Source: Oscillospiraceae bacterium
GTDB lineage: Bacteria > Bacillota > Clostridia > Oscillospirales > Ruminococcaceae
Direction of reading: 5' to 3'
Assembly (NCBI GenBank): GCA_014799395.1
Contig: JAAVID010000101.1
Span: 1-44,359, forward strand
DNA length: 44,359 bases
Numbering within the stretch: position 1 is the stretch's first letter; each line of letters starts with the position of its first letter. Positions 23,112-30,772 of this stretch are shown here, one piece after another. The position numbers and the translations under genes were made by a program. A model generated the notes under the pieces. It made no database searches, had not been told where the DNA came from, and saw only the letters and a list, made by a program, of their open reading frames with translations.

Positions 23112-23870
23112 ATGGAGATAGGCGAGAGACTGAAAAACGCGCGTAACGAGCACGGTCTCACCCAAGAGCAGGTCGCCGAGGAGCTTGGAGTTTCACGGCA
23201 GAGTATCAGCAACTGGGAAAACAACCGCTCGTACCCCGACATAATAAGCGTTATCAGAATGTCCGACCTTTATTCCGTCAGCCTTGACGAACTGTTAAAG
23301 GAGGACAAGAATATGTTGAGACATTTAGCGGAGACTACGGAAACGGCAAATAAACGGTTCAGAATGTCAAAGTGGCTTTTAGTGGGAATATATGCGGCAA
23401 TATGGGTGCTTTTTATCCCGATTTTCTGGGTGTTGGTGTTCTTGCCGAACGAGTTTTCGTTCAGTATAAATTCGCGCGTTTCACAAGATGTAATGTTCAG
23501 ATTGTTTTATCCTTTATGCACGGGCGTTATTGCCGTAATTATCGGAATGAAAGGATATTTCGGCAAGCTGAAATGGCTGTACATTCCCGTAAACGGAATA
23601 ATGTTCGCGGTGGGTGATTTTTCAACTTGGTCTTTGAGTTGGTATTTGTTTATCTTGTATTCGGAAGAGGGCGCACATTTTGTGCTCTGGGATTACATCG
23701 AAAAATTCCTTGACGCGGAAATTGATGATGTGTTTACAAGCTATCCGCTCACGGGAATTATCGCGGCGGCGCTGGGGCTGTTTATCGGTTTGTTTGTTCG
23801 GTATTATCATCTTTCCAAGCTGACTCGGACGAACGACAAAGCATTTGTACAAGAAAATCCACCGATGTAA
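23112..23870 (+). CDS. XRE-type HTH regulator with membrane helices, copy A (252 aa)
   Basis: The N-terminal Cro/C1-type helix-turn-helix (about 1-62) has the very common Firmicute pattern ERLKNARNEHGLTQEQVAEE, then GVSRQSISNWENNRSYPD and SDLYSVSLDELLKED. After a short linker come about four membrane helices (about 88-235). The protein is thus a DNA-binding domain tethered to the membrane and may sense a membrane signal, as such tethered XRE proteins are thought to do. It is paralogous to the gene at 23933, with the promoter region also duplicated. ATG 23112 follows AAGGAG. Targets unknown; autoregulation is plausible. Confidence 0.9.
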   Translation: MEIGERLKNARNEHGLTQEQVAEELGVSRQSISNWENNRSYPDIISVIRMSDLYSVSLDELLKEDKNMLRHLAETTETANKRFRMSKWLLVGIYAAIWVLFIPIFWVLVFLPNEFSFSINSRVSQDVMFRLFYPLCTGVIAVIIGMKGYFGKLKWLYIPVNGIMFAVGDFSTWSLSWYLFILYSEEGAHFVLWDYIEKFLDAEIDDVFTSYPLTGIIAAALGLFIGLFVRYYHLSKLTRTNDKAFVQENPPM

Positions 23871-23881
23871 AAGCGATTTGG

Positions 23882-23910
23882 TAGACATTTCGGTTTTGTT
23901 CCTCTATAAT
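23882..23910 (+). promoter_or_regulatory. Promoter of XRE-membrane regulator B
   Basis: TAGACA (23882-23887), 17-base spacer, TATAAT (23905-23910), then AAAGGCACAAGGAG. It matches the promoter of copy A in layout and flanks. Confidence 0.78.
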
Positions 23911-23932
23911 AAAGGCACAAGGAGATGATAGA

Positions 23933-24592
23933 ATGGAGATCGGCGAGAAGCTGAAAAACGCGCGGAACGATAACGGGCTTACGCAGGAGCAGGTCGCCGC
24001 GGAGATAGGGGTATCGCGGCAGAGCGTTTCCAACTGGGAGAACAACCGCGCGTATCCCGACATCGTGAGCGTGATAAAGTTGTCCGACCTTTATTCAGTC
24101 AGCCTTGACGATTTATTAAAGGAGGACAAAAAAATGATCGAACATCTGGACGAGGCTACAAACGAGGTGAAGAGCCGCAGGTGGCTTTCAAAGCTGATTG
24201 AGGTCGGAAGTTTTTTGGTGGTATGGGCGGTCACGGCAATGACGTTCTGGGCAGGCGCGGCGGAAGGCTCAAATGCAATGAGCTACTCGATATTGGCGCT
24301 ATATATCGTAATGCCCGTAAGCACGCTGGTGATCTCGTTCATCATCGGTGCCGACAGGGGCTGGAATAAGCTGAAGTGGCTTATGGTATTGTTTTTCGGT
24401 ATGGCTCTGATAATGACCGATATGGAAACGTTCGGTATCAAATGGCTGTCCACGCTTGAAACAGTATCTGCAACCGATTTCTTTTTGACATTCAAGCCCA
24501 TGTATTTTGTTATTGGGGCAGTAGTTTCGGCGTTGGGTATCGGCACAGGAACGGTGGTACGGTCAAAGAAAATCAAAAAACAGACGGAGTGA
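23933..24592 (+). CDS. XRE-type HTH regulator with membrane helices, copy B (219 aa)
   Basis: The HTH domain (about 1-62) is almost the same as copy A: EKLKNARNDNGLTQEQVAAE, GVSRQSVSNWENNRAYPD, SDLYSVSLDDLLKEDKK. The membrane part (about 85-210, about four helices) is clearly different, so the DNA-binding halves are conserved while the membrane halves have diverged. The two may bind the same operator yet answer different signals. The stop overlaps the start of the YgjP-type peptidase by 4 bases (GTGA), coupling regulator and enzyme. Confidence 0.9.
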   Translation: MEIGEKLKNARNDNGLTQEQVAAEIGVSRQSVSNWENNRAYPDIVSVIKLSDLYSVSLDDLLKEDKKMIEHLDEATNEVKSRRWLSKLIEVGSFLVVWAVTAMTFWAGAAEGSNAMSYSILALYIVMPVSTLVISFIIGADRGWNKLKWLMVLFFGMALIMTDMETFGIKWLSTLETVSATDFFLTFKPMYFVIGAVVSALGIGTGTVVRSKKIKKQTE

Positions 24593-25323
24593 TCGAACTG
24601 AAAACCATAACCCTCCCCGACGGGAGAACGCTCACCTATGAGCTTGTCCGAAAGCGCGTGAAAAACGTCAACTTCCGCGCCAAGGACGACGGCATTATAT
24701 ACGTTTCGGCAAACTCCCGCGTTTCCGTTAAGGAGGTCGAGCGCTTTCTCACCGAGCGCGCCGACTTCTTTTTCGGGGCGTTCGAGAGATTACGGGCGCG
24801 CGAAAAGCGCAGCGAGATAAACACCGAAACGGTAAACTGGTCAGGAGAAGAATATCCCGTGCGTATTATTCACAACGCACGGGAATGTGCCGTTTTGGAC
24901 GAAATCGAATGTCGGGTGTTCACGAGGCTGGGGAGTGACGGGGAGTACGTTCTTTCGCTGATACAGCGCGCCGTCGCGGACAGATTTGCGGCGCTGTGCC
25001 GCGAACTCAACGAGGAAGTCCGCGCGGAGCTTGTCCGCCGAGGACTTACTCCGCCGCCTACACAAATAACGATCAAGGATATGAAGTCGCGCTGGGGGAG
25101 CTGCTCCTACACACGCGGACACATCTCGATAAACATACGCCTTGCCGCCTATCCGCGCGAGACCGTGCTGTCGGTGTTCTGGCACGAATACGCGCACTAC
25201 TGGCACCACGACCACTCGCAGAGGTTTTACGATTTTCTGCTGGATATGTACCCCGACTATTTTCGGTGGAATGATCTGCTAAAGGAAAAACATACCTCCC
25301 CGGAAGTTTCCGAGGAGGTATGA
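24589..25323 (+). CDS. YgjP/SprT-like zinc metallopeptidase (244 aa)
   Basis: A DUF45/YgjP-type protein. The signature IKDMKSRWGSCSYTRGHISI leads into NIRLAAYPRETVLSVFWHEYAHYWHHDHSQRF, containing HEYAH (the HExxH zinc motif) and a downstream His (HHDHS); an N-terminal beta domain (about 1-110) contains VRKRVKNVNFRAKDDGIIYV. It is expected to be a cytoplasmic zinc peptidase or a nuclease-associated protein; the substrate is unknown. The GTG start (24589) overlaps the stop of regulator B. No clear ribosome site is present, which fits translational coupling. The terminator stem overlaps its last codons. Confidence 0.86.
   Translation: MIELKTITLPDGRTLTYELVRKRVKNVNFRAKDDGIIYVSANSRVSVKEVERFLTERADFFFGAFERLRAREKRSEINTETVNWSGEEYPVRIIHNARECAVLDEIECRVFTRLGSDGEYVLSLIQRAVADRFAALCRELNEEVRAELVRRGLTPPPTQITIKDMKSRWGSCSYTRGHISINIRLAAYPRETVLSVFWHEYAHYWHHDHSQRFYDFLLDMYPDYFRWNDLLKEKHTSPEVSEEV
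25292..25321. terminator. Hairpin between convergent genes
   Basis: ATACCTCC (25292-25299) pairs with GGAGGTAT (25314-25321), with GGAA/TTCC inside. It lies in the end of the peptidase gene and ahead of the fliB stop, so it may serve both convergent messages. T runs are short. Confidence 0.55.
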
Positions 25324-25330
25324 TACTAAT

Positions 25331-26575
25331 TTACTTTATCAGCAGCGCCAGATAAGCCGGCGTGATGAATTTGCGGTTTTGCAGTTCCTCCAGCAGCTTT
25401 TTGGCGTTGTCGTCGTTATGGCAAAGATTGCGGCTTATCATCGCCGCGGAGCTGTTGACATACCTTTCCGTATCGTACTTGACAACGACCTTGATATTCA
25501 GCTTGTAGCCGGTAACTTCTACCTTGGGGTTGGCGGCTTTTCTTTCCGCCGAATCGGTAAGCTCCGCGGTCGCGATGACGTTCAGCTTGAACAGCGCGAA
25601 CGCCGCGGCGAAAATGCTGTAATTCTCGAAGATCGTCTTGTCGGTGAACTTAAACGGCAGCACGAACTCAAGCAGAAGATTAAGCGCGATATTCCGCAGA
25701 TAGAATTGACGATCCTTAAACGTCTCCGCAAGGCGCTTTTCGCCATTGATATACAGATCGATGTTCGGTCTGCCCTCCTTGTCGGTAAGCGCGGACATGA
25801 TGTTCAAAGAAAAGACGCTTTTCAACATATCTCCCAACGCGCCGAGCTTTACATAATAATTGGGCTTGATATTATCGATAGACTTTAGCTGCGCGCCGTT
25901 GTGAAGCTGCGGTCTGAGCTGCTTTATTGCCTCGGGAATACTGTCATAATCCTTAGCGGTGACTATCTTAGACAGCGACTGCGCCGCAAGTGCGCCGAGG
26001 ATGATCGAGGTCTCGACGTCGTGCTTTTTGTCCGCGATTATCTCGTAGAAGAATTCCAGCAGCTCGCCGCGGTATTTCAGCTCGGGGTGCTTTTCAAGTG
26101 CTTTTTCGGTATTCTTCACCGCACCCTTGACAGTCACCTTATCGCGTATCGCGACGTTTACCATATCCATACTCTTTTCGCTGTTGAGCAGCTTGCTCAT
26201 GACCTCGGGGCAGGACATATTGCAGTAGCGGTAAACCGCTTCGCTTGCGATCATATGGTGCCGCGGATAGATCGAGCAGGTATCGGAAAGATATTCCGCG
26301 CCGAGCTCGCGCTGTATCCGGCAGAAATTGTCCTCCGTCAGAAACGGACAGCGCCCTCCCGCGCCGAGAGCTACAACATATTTGTCAGAGTTTTCAATTT
26401 TTACAAACGATTTGCCGACAAGTTCCCTGAGCTCCTCCGAGCATTCGGGAGCGTCCGTTATCTTGTCTATCTCTTTTTTATACCAGTCAATTCTCCAGCC
26501 TATACAGCAGGAATTTGTACAAGTGCCGCCTATACATTTAAAATCACCGAAATACCTCGGTTGTCTGAAATACAT
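25331..26575 (-). CDS. fliB: Flagellin lysine-N-methylase FliB-like protein
   Basis: Matches the FliB family, which methylates lysines on flagellin. The Cys-rich metal-binding start is typical: FKCIGGTCTNSCCIGWRIDW, GRCPFLTEDNFCRIQRELG, YLSDTCSIYPR and YCNMSCPEV, all within the first 130 residues; these cysteines are thought to hold an iron-sulfur cluster. The rest is helical. I chose ATG 26575 because GGGGGAT lies just upstream; earlier Met codons (26590, 26605) lack a site. A strong promoter is at 26608-26636. A flagellin gene lies about 25 kb away at the left edge; fliB is usually near flagellar genes, so this place is unusual. Confidence 0.88.
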   Translation of the reverse strand: MYFRQPRYFGDFKCIGGTCTNSCCIGWRIDWYKKEIDKITDAPECSEELRELVGKSFVKIENSDKYVVALGAGGRCPFLTEDNFCRIQRELGAEYLSDTCSIYPRHHMIASEAVYRYCNMSCPEVMSKLLNSEKSMDMVNVAIRDKVTVKGAVKNTEKALEKHPELKYRGELLEFFYEIIADKKHDVETSIILGALAAQSLSKIVTAKDYDSIPEAIKQLRPQLHNGAQLKSIDNIKPNYYVKLGALGDMLKSVFSLNIMSALTDKEGRPNIDLYINGEKRLAETFKDRQFYLRNIALNLLLEFVLPFKFTDKTIFENYSIFAAAFALFKLNVIATAELTDSAERKAANPKVEVTGYKLNIKVVVKYDTERYVNSSAAMISRNLCHNDDNAKKLLEELQNRKFITPAYLALLIK

Positions 26576-26607
26576 AGCTTTATCCCCCATGTTTAAAATA
26601 TACATAT

Positions 26608-26636
26608 ATTATACAATATTTACGTCGGCTTGTCAA
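26608..26636 (-). promoter_or_regulatory. Promoter of fliB
   Basis: Minus strand: TTGACA (26631-26636), 17-base spacer, TATAAT (26608-26613); start near 26601. It is a housekeeping sigma-A promoter, not a flagellar sigma-D one. Confidence 0.82.
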
Positions 26637-26646
26637 TATAAGAAAA

Positions 26647-26669
26647 CGGGCTTGTATATCTCAAGCCCG
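26647..26669 (-). terminator. Intrinsic terminator of the GtrB-like gene
   Basis: CGGGCTTG/CAAGCCCG stem (26647-26654 and 26662-26669) followed on the minus strand by TTTTCTTAT. It lies 10 bases past the stop at 26679. Confidence 0.85.
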
Positions 26670-26678
26670 CTTTGATAT

Positions 26679-27620
26679 TCAGAATTCCTCTTTGACCAGA
26701 TACTTCGGTCTGTCCTTGACCTCAAGATACAGCTTGCTGAGGTACTGCCCCATAATTCCGAGACAGAGCAGCTGCAAGCCGCCGAGCAGCGTTATAACGC
26801 AGATAGTTGACGGCCACCCCGCCACGTCGTCGCCAAACGCCAGCGCTCTCACAAAAATAAATATCAGAAACGCGAACGCTATGATGCAGAACAATATCCC
26901 CAGAAACGAAGCGATAGACAGCGGCACGGTGGAAAACGCCATAATGCCGTCCAGCGAGTACAGAAACAGCTTCCAGAACGACCACTTTGTCTCGCCCGCC
27001 GCGCGTTGGATATTCTCGTATTCGAGCCATTTCGTATCGAAGCCGACCCAGCCGAAAATGCCTTTTGAGAAGCGGTTGTATTCGCGCATTGAAAGTATCG
27101 CGTCAACGACCTGTCTTGTCATCATTCGGTAATCGCGCGCTCCGTCGACGATATCCGTCTTGGAAATTCTGCGCATAAGTCCGTAAAACCGCCGCGCAAA
27201 CCACGAGCGGATAGGCGGCTCGCCCTTGCGGTCAACGCGCCTTGTCGCCACGGAGTCGTAGCCGTTTTCAATATTTTCGTACATCTCGGGGAGCAGCGCG
27301 GGCGGGTCCTGCAAGTCCGCGTCCATAAGCACCACAAGGTCGCCCTTAGCCTTTTCAAACCCCGCGACTATCGCCGCCTCCTTGCCGAAATTCCGCGAGA
27401 ACGAAACGAGGTGTACGCGCTCGTCCTTTTCGTGGAGCTTTCTTACCTGCTCGACGGTCTTGTCGCGCGAGCCGTCGTTCACGAAAACGAACTCGAACTC
27501 CACGCCCTTTTCGTGAAAGAACGCCTCCTGCTTTATCGTCTCCGCGTAAAACAGCGGCACGCTTTCTTCCTCGTTGTAACAGGGAACGATTATGCTGAGT
27601 AATTTATTAAACGTATTCAA
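26679..27620 (-). CDS. Undecaprenyl-phosphate glycosyltransferase, GtrB/DPM1 type
   Basis: A GT2 domain (about 1-230) with IIVPCYNEEESVPLFY, VFVNDGSRDKT, the DAD motif in VLMDADLQDPP and the late GARDYRMMTRQV and RAAGETKWSFWKL motifs that mark the GtrB/DPM1/ArnC-like branch. Two C-terminal membrane helices follow. It should load a sugar onto undecaprenyl phosphate at the inner membrane face, to supply a GT-C enzyme or a flippase. The two GT-C proteins at 13155-17269 could use it, though they already have a GT2 partner. TTG 27620 is chosen because GGAG is 8 bases upstream; GTG 27629 has no spaced site. Confidence 0.92.
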   Translation of the reverse strand: MNTFNKLLSIIVPCYNEEESVPLFYAETIKQEAFFHEKGVEFEFVFVNDGSRDKTVEQVRKLHEKDERVHLVSFSRNFGKEAAIVAGFEKAKGDLVVLMDADLQDPPALLPEMYENIENGYDSVATRRVDRKGEPPIRSWFARRFYGLMRRISKTDIVDGARDYRMMTRQVVDAILSMREYNRFSKGIFGWVGFDTKWLEYENIQRAAGETKWSFWKLFLYSLDGIMAFSTVPLSIASFLGILFCIIAFAFLIFIFVRALAFGDDVAGWPSTICVITLLGGLQLLCLGIMGQYLSKLYLEVKDRPKYLVKEEF

Positions 27621-27635
27621 ATTTTTCACTCCAAA

Positions 27636-28118
27636 TTAAACGGCTTTTTCGTTGGGAACGGTTGGAAGCGGAGGAACTCTGTCCTCGTTTTCCGCGGCGA
27701 GCACTTTCATTTCAAACGGATTGAACACCCGTGCATACGGAGACATCGGGTCGAGAATGCAGGGCTTGCCCTTTATCGACTGGAAGAACCGCACTGTGTT
27801 CACTTTCATTACCTCAAACGCGGCGCTGTCGGGCTTTACAAGCACGCTCATACGTTCGGGCGAGGTGAAAAACGGGATTATCGCGTGGCCGTCCTTTTGA
27901 AGCATAAGGATATTCAGCGTTTTGTCGGTCTGTATTCCCTCGGCAAACTGCCCGACAATAAGCACCTCCGCCGTCATAAGGTCGGGGAGCAGCTTGTTCC
28001 ACTTGACCTTGGTCTGATCCTCGTTAGCGGCGAGTATGCGCTCCTCAAGCTCCTTGTTGAGACCTTTCAGATTTTCCGTCCACTCGTACTGCTCCGTAAA
28101 ACTTTTTTCTTCTGACAT
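27636..28118 (-). CDS. SseB-domain protein (160 aa)
   Basis: An SseB N-terminal-type domain fills most of the protein: LMTAEVLIVGQF, then TLNILMLQKDGHAIIPFFTSPERMSVL, then FFQSIKGKPCILDPMSPYARVFNPFE. The motif IPFFTSPERM is the usual landmark. SseB domains are small cytoplasmic domains of unclear role found in many bacteria; the name comes from an E. coli gene. ATG 28118 follows AAAGGCGGAAA. It is 15-16 bases upstream of the GT2 gene and likely shares its message. Confidence 0.85.
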   Translation of the reverse strand: MSEEKSFTEQYEWTENLKGLNKELEERILAANEDQTKVKWNKLLPDLMTAEVLIVGQFAEGIQTDKTLNILMLQKDGHAIIPFFTSPERMSVLVKPDSAAFEVMKVNTVRFFQSIKGKPCILDPMSPYARVFNPFEMKVLAAENEDRVPPLPTVPNEKAV

Positions 28119-28149
28119 ATTTTCCGCCTTTCGTTAGTTGTTATTTCTT

Positions 28150-28557
28150 TCAAAGAAATATCGTATCGTCACTGTCTGTCTTGACATCACTTGAAAATCT
28201 TTCGCCGTCTGCGACCTTTACATAAAGGAAGTTGGACGAACCGTTCTCCGAAAATACCAGATCGCCGCCGTCCACATTGAAACGGTTTACAAACCCGTAA
28301 TCTCCGTCGTCCGAAAGAACAAGCTCTCCGTTTTCGACGCTCCATTTTCCGTAACCGACGTAGCTGCTCGCCCAGCCCTCATAGTAGGCGAACGTTCCGT
28401 CGGCGTTCAATTTTATCGCGAACTCACCCATACCCGCAAAGCCGCCGTTTTCATAAACGTAGGTCTTTCCGGAAATATCGGAAGACATATCCGAGCAGCC
28501 CGCGCAGGTCATAACCGCTGCCGCGGTCAGCGCCGATAATATTAACTTCTTCGACAT
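28150..28557 (-). CDS. Small lipoprotein with beta-rich domain (135 aa)
   Basis: A lipoprotein signal is clear: MSKKLILSALTAAAVMT then C-A-G-C, with the lipidated Cys at about residue 21. The mature part is made of short Gly/Tyr/Asp-rich strands (FAIKLNADGTFAYYEGW, YGKWSVENGELVLSDDGDYGF), the pattern of a small beta-barrel or lipocalin-like META/DUF4923-like domain. The protein should sit on the outer face of the membrane. Function unknown. ATG has an AAAGGAGGGCAAT site. It lies 61 bases downstream of thrS past a hairpin. Confidence 0.8.
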   Translation of the reverse strand: MSKKLILSALTAAAVMTCAGCSDMSSDISGKTYVYENGGFAGMGEFAIKLNADGTFAYYEGWASSYVGYGKWSVENGELVLSDDGDYGFVNRFNVDGGDLVFSENGSSNFLYVKVADGERFSSDVKTDSDDTIFL

Positions 28558-28585
28558 ATTGCCCTCCTTTATACAGATGAAAAGA

Positions 28586-28610
28586 TCGGGAACGGAAGCC
28601 CCGCTCCCGA
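28586..28610 (-). terminator. Terminator of thrS
   Basis: TCGGGAACGG pairs with CCCGCTCCCGA (28586-28610); on the minus strand it is followed by ATCTTTTC. It is just past the thrS stop at 28619. Confidence 0.7.
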
Positions 28611-28618
28611 CTTGTTGT

Positions 28619-30556
28619 TTATCTTGCCTTTTCCGCGTTCTCCTTAACTATCTTCGCGATGATGTCCTCCAGCGGAGACGCGCCGAGGTCGCCGTCCTTG
28701 CGCGAACGCAGCGAAACGGTGTTGTCCTCGACTTCCTTGTCGCCGACGATAAAGAAGTACGGTATCTTCTCAAGCTGAGCCTGACGAATTTTGTAGCCTA
28801 TTTTCTCGTTGCGGTTGTCCACGGTCACGCGGATTCCGAGGTCGTCAAGACGCTTTGCAATGCCCTCGCCGTATTCCTTTGCGCGGTCGGTAACGGGGAG
28901 GATACGAACCTGCTCGGGCGACATCCACAGCGGCAGAGCGCCCGCGTACTTCTCGATAAGGTACGCAAGAGTTCTCTCGTAGCAGCCGAGCGACGTGCGG
29001 TGAATGATATACGGATTTTTCTTCGTACCGTCAACGTCGACGTACTCCATTCCGAATTTCTCCGCAAGAAGCATATCTATCTGAATGGTAACGATAGTGT
29101 CCTCTTTGCCGAATACGTTGTGATACTGGATATCGAGCTTAGGACCGTAGAATGCCGCCTCGTCAATGCCGACGGTGTAGTTTACGTCCAAGTCTTTGAG
29201 TATCTTCTCCATAGCCGACTGAGCCTTTTCCCACTGCTCGGGAGTGCCCTCGTACTTGTTGTTCGGGTTTGCGGGGTCCCACTGCGAGAAACGGAACGTG
29301 CAGTCCTCAAGCATACCCACGGTATCGAGCATATACTTCGCCAATTCCAGACAGCCCTTGAACTCCTCCTCCAGCTGCTCGGGGCGGAGGATATAGTGAC
29401 CCTCGGAAATGGTGAATTGACGAACGCGGATAAGTCCGTGCATTTCACCGCTGTCCTCGTTGCGGAACAGCGTACTTGTTTCGGTCAATCTCATCGGCAG
29501 ATCGCGGTAGGAGCGCTGACGGTTCAAAAATACCTGATACTGGAACGGACAGGTCATCGGACGGAGCGCGAAGCATTCCTTGGTCTCGTCATACGGGTCG
29601 CCGAGGACGAACATTCCGTCCAGATAGTGATCCCAGTGACCCGAAATTTTGTACAGCTCGCGCTTAGCCATATACGGCGTTTTGGTGAGCTGACAGCCGC
29701 GCTTTGCCTCAACGTCCTCTACCCAGCGCTGAAGTATCTGAATTACCTTAGCGCCTTTCGGTAAAAGTATCGGCAGACCCTGACCGATATAATCAACGGT
29801 GGTGAAATATTCCAGCTCGCGCCCGAGCTTGTTGTGGTCGCGCTTGCGGGCTTCCTCGACGCGCTCGAGATACGCGTTCAGCTCGTCCTTGGACGGGAAC
29901 GCGCAGCCATAGATACGCGTAAGCATTTTGTTCTTCTCCGAGCCGCGCCAGTAAGCGCCCGTCACGGAGGTGAGCTTGTACGCCTTAATGGACGAAGTGC
30001 TCATCATATGCGGACCGGCGCACAGGTCGGTAAAATCACCCTGCTTGTAGAACGAGATAGGCTCGCCCTTGTCCGCGTGCTCCTTGCAGAGCTCGACCTT
30101 GTACGGCTCGCCCTGCTCCTCGAGGTACTTTATAGCTTCGTCGGGAGACATCGTGAACGCTTCGAGCTTGATGCTCTCCTTGACGATCTTCTTCATTTCC
30201 GCTTCTATCTTGGTAAGAGTTTCGGAGGTAAACGGCTCGTCGGTGTCGAAATCGTAGTAAAAGCCGTTTTCAATAGCGGGACCTATCGCCAGCTTGGTCT
30301 TGGGGAACAAGCGCTTTACAGCCTGCGCCAGAACGTGCGAGGCGGTATGGTTGAACGCGCGTTTGCCCTGCTCGTCCTCAAAGGTGAGCAAATTAAGTGT
30401 GCAGTCCTTGTCAAGGCAAGTTCGCATATCGCAGACCTTGCCGTCTATCTCCGCCGCGCAGGCGGTCTTGGCAAGCCCCAGCTCCCGCGCGATGTCAAAC
30501 GCCGACATACCCGCGTCAAATTCCCTGACTTCTCCGTTTTTCAATGTTACTTTCAT
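28619..30556 (-). CDS. thrS: Threonyl-tRNA synthetase
   Basis: Charges tRNA-Thr with threonine. Domains in order: TGS (about 1-62), the editing domain with HTASHVLAQAV and the TDLCAGPHM zinc-type motif (about 65-225), the class II catalytic core with FALRPMTCPFQYQVF and FRNEDSGEMHGLIRVRQFT (motif 2) and IIHRTSLGCYERTLAYLIEKY (motif 3), and the anticodon-binding domain (about 540-645, PLWMSPEQVRILPVTDR). At 645 residues it is full length. A promoter is visible at 30658-30686 with a leader of about 95 bases; no T-box element is present, unlike in many Firmicutes. Confidence 0.98.
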   Translation of the reverse strand: MKVTLKNGEVREFDAGMSAFDIARELGLAKTACAAEIDGKVCDMRTCLDKDCTLNLLTFEDEQGKRAFNHTASHVLAQAVKRLFPKTKLAIGPAIENGFYYDFDTDEPFTSETLTKIEAEMKKIVKESIKLEAFTMSPDEAIKYLEEQGEPYKVELCKEHADKGEPISFYKQGDFTDLCAGPHMMSTSSIKAYKLTSVTGAYWRGSEKNKMLTRIYGCAFPSKDELNAYLERVEEARKRDHNKLGRELEYFTTVDYIGQGLPILLPKGAKVIQILQRWVEDVEAKRGCQLTKTPYMAKRELYKISGHWDHYLDGMFVLGDPYDETKECFALRPMTCPFQYQVFLNRQRSYRDLPMRLTETSTLFRNEDSGEMHGLIRVRQFTISEGHYILRPEQLEEEFKGCLELAKYMLDTVGMLEDCTFRFSQWDPANPNNKYEGTPEQWEKAQSAMEKILKDLDVNYTVGIDEAAFYGPKLDIQYHNVFGKEDTIVTIQIDMLLAEKFGMEYVDVDGTKKNPYIIHRTSLGCYERTLAYLIEKYAGALPLWMSPEQVRILPVTDRAKEYGEGIAKRLDDLGIRVTVDNRNEKIGYKIRQAQLEKIPYFFIVGDKEVEDNTVSLRSRKDGDLGASPLEDIIAKIVKENAEKAR

Positions 30557-30657
30557 AATAAATTCCTTTCCGATAGGTTATACAAACACCTGCTCGATTT
30601 GTTATGCAGCACTGTCGTCTGCGCGTATGACCGTATAGGATACAGATACGCAATTAT

Positions 30658-30686
30658 ATTCTACATCTTTTCGCCGAAAAAGTCAA
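30658..30686 (-). promoter_or_regulatory. Promoter of thrS
   Basis: Minus strand: TTGACT (30681-30686), 17-base spacer, TAGAAT (30658-30663). The leader of about 95 bases lacks the T-box consensus. Confidence 0.65.
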
Positions 30687-30737
30687 GCGCATTATAGTCG
30701 AATTCGTGGTTTTTTGATGAAAATTAGAGAAAAGCCC

Positions 30738-30766
30738 TTGACATTTTGGGAAAAATGAAGTACAAT
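30738..30766 (+). promoter_or_regulatory. Promoter of the structured noncoding RNA
   Basis: TTGACA (30738-30743), 17-base spacer, TACAAT (30761-30766); start expected at about 30773, exactly where the first hairpin begins (GGATACA). Confidence 0.85.
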
Positions 30767-30772
30767 ATAGTT

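Noticed and set aside
28559-29764. 401-codon plus-strand frame opposite thrS
   Set aside because: A shadow of the G/C-rich third positions of thrS; no site, no family.
30557-30657. T-box riboswitch before thrS
   Set aside because: The leader is only about 95 bases and lacks the T-box sequence and a terminator/antiterminator pair.
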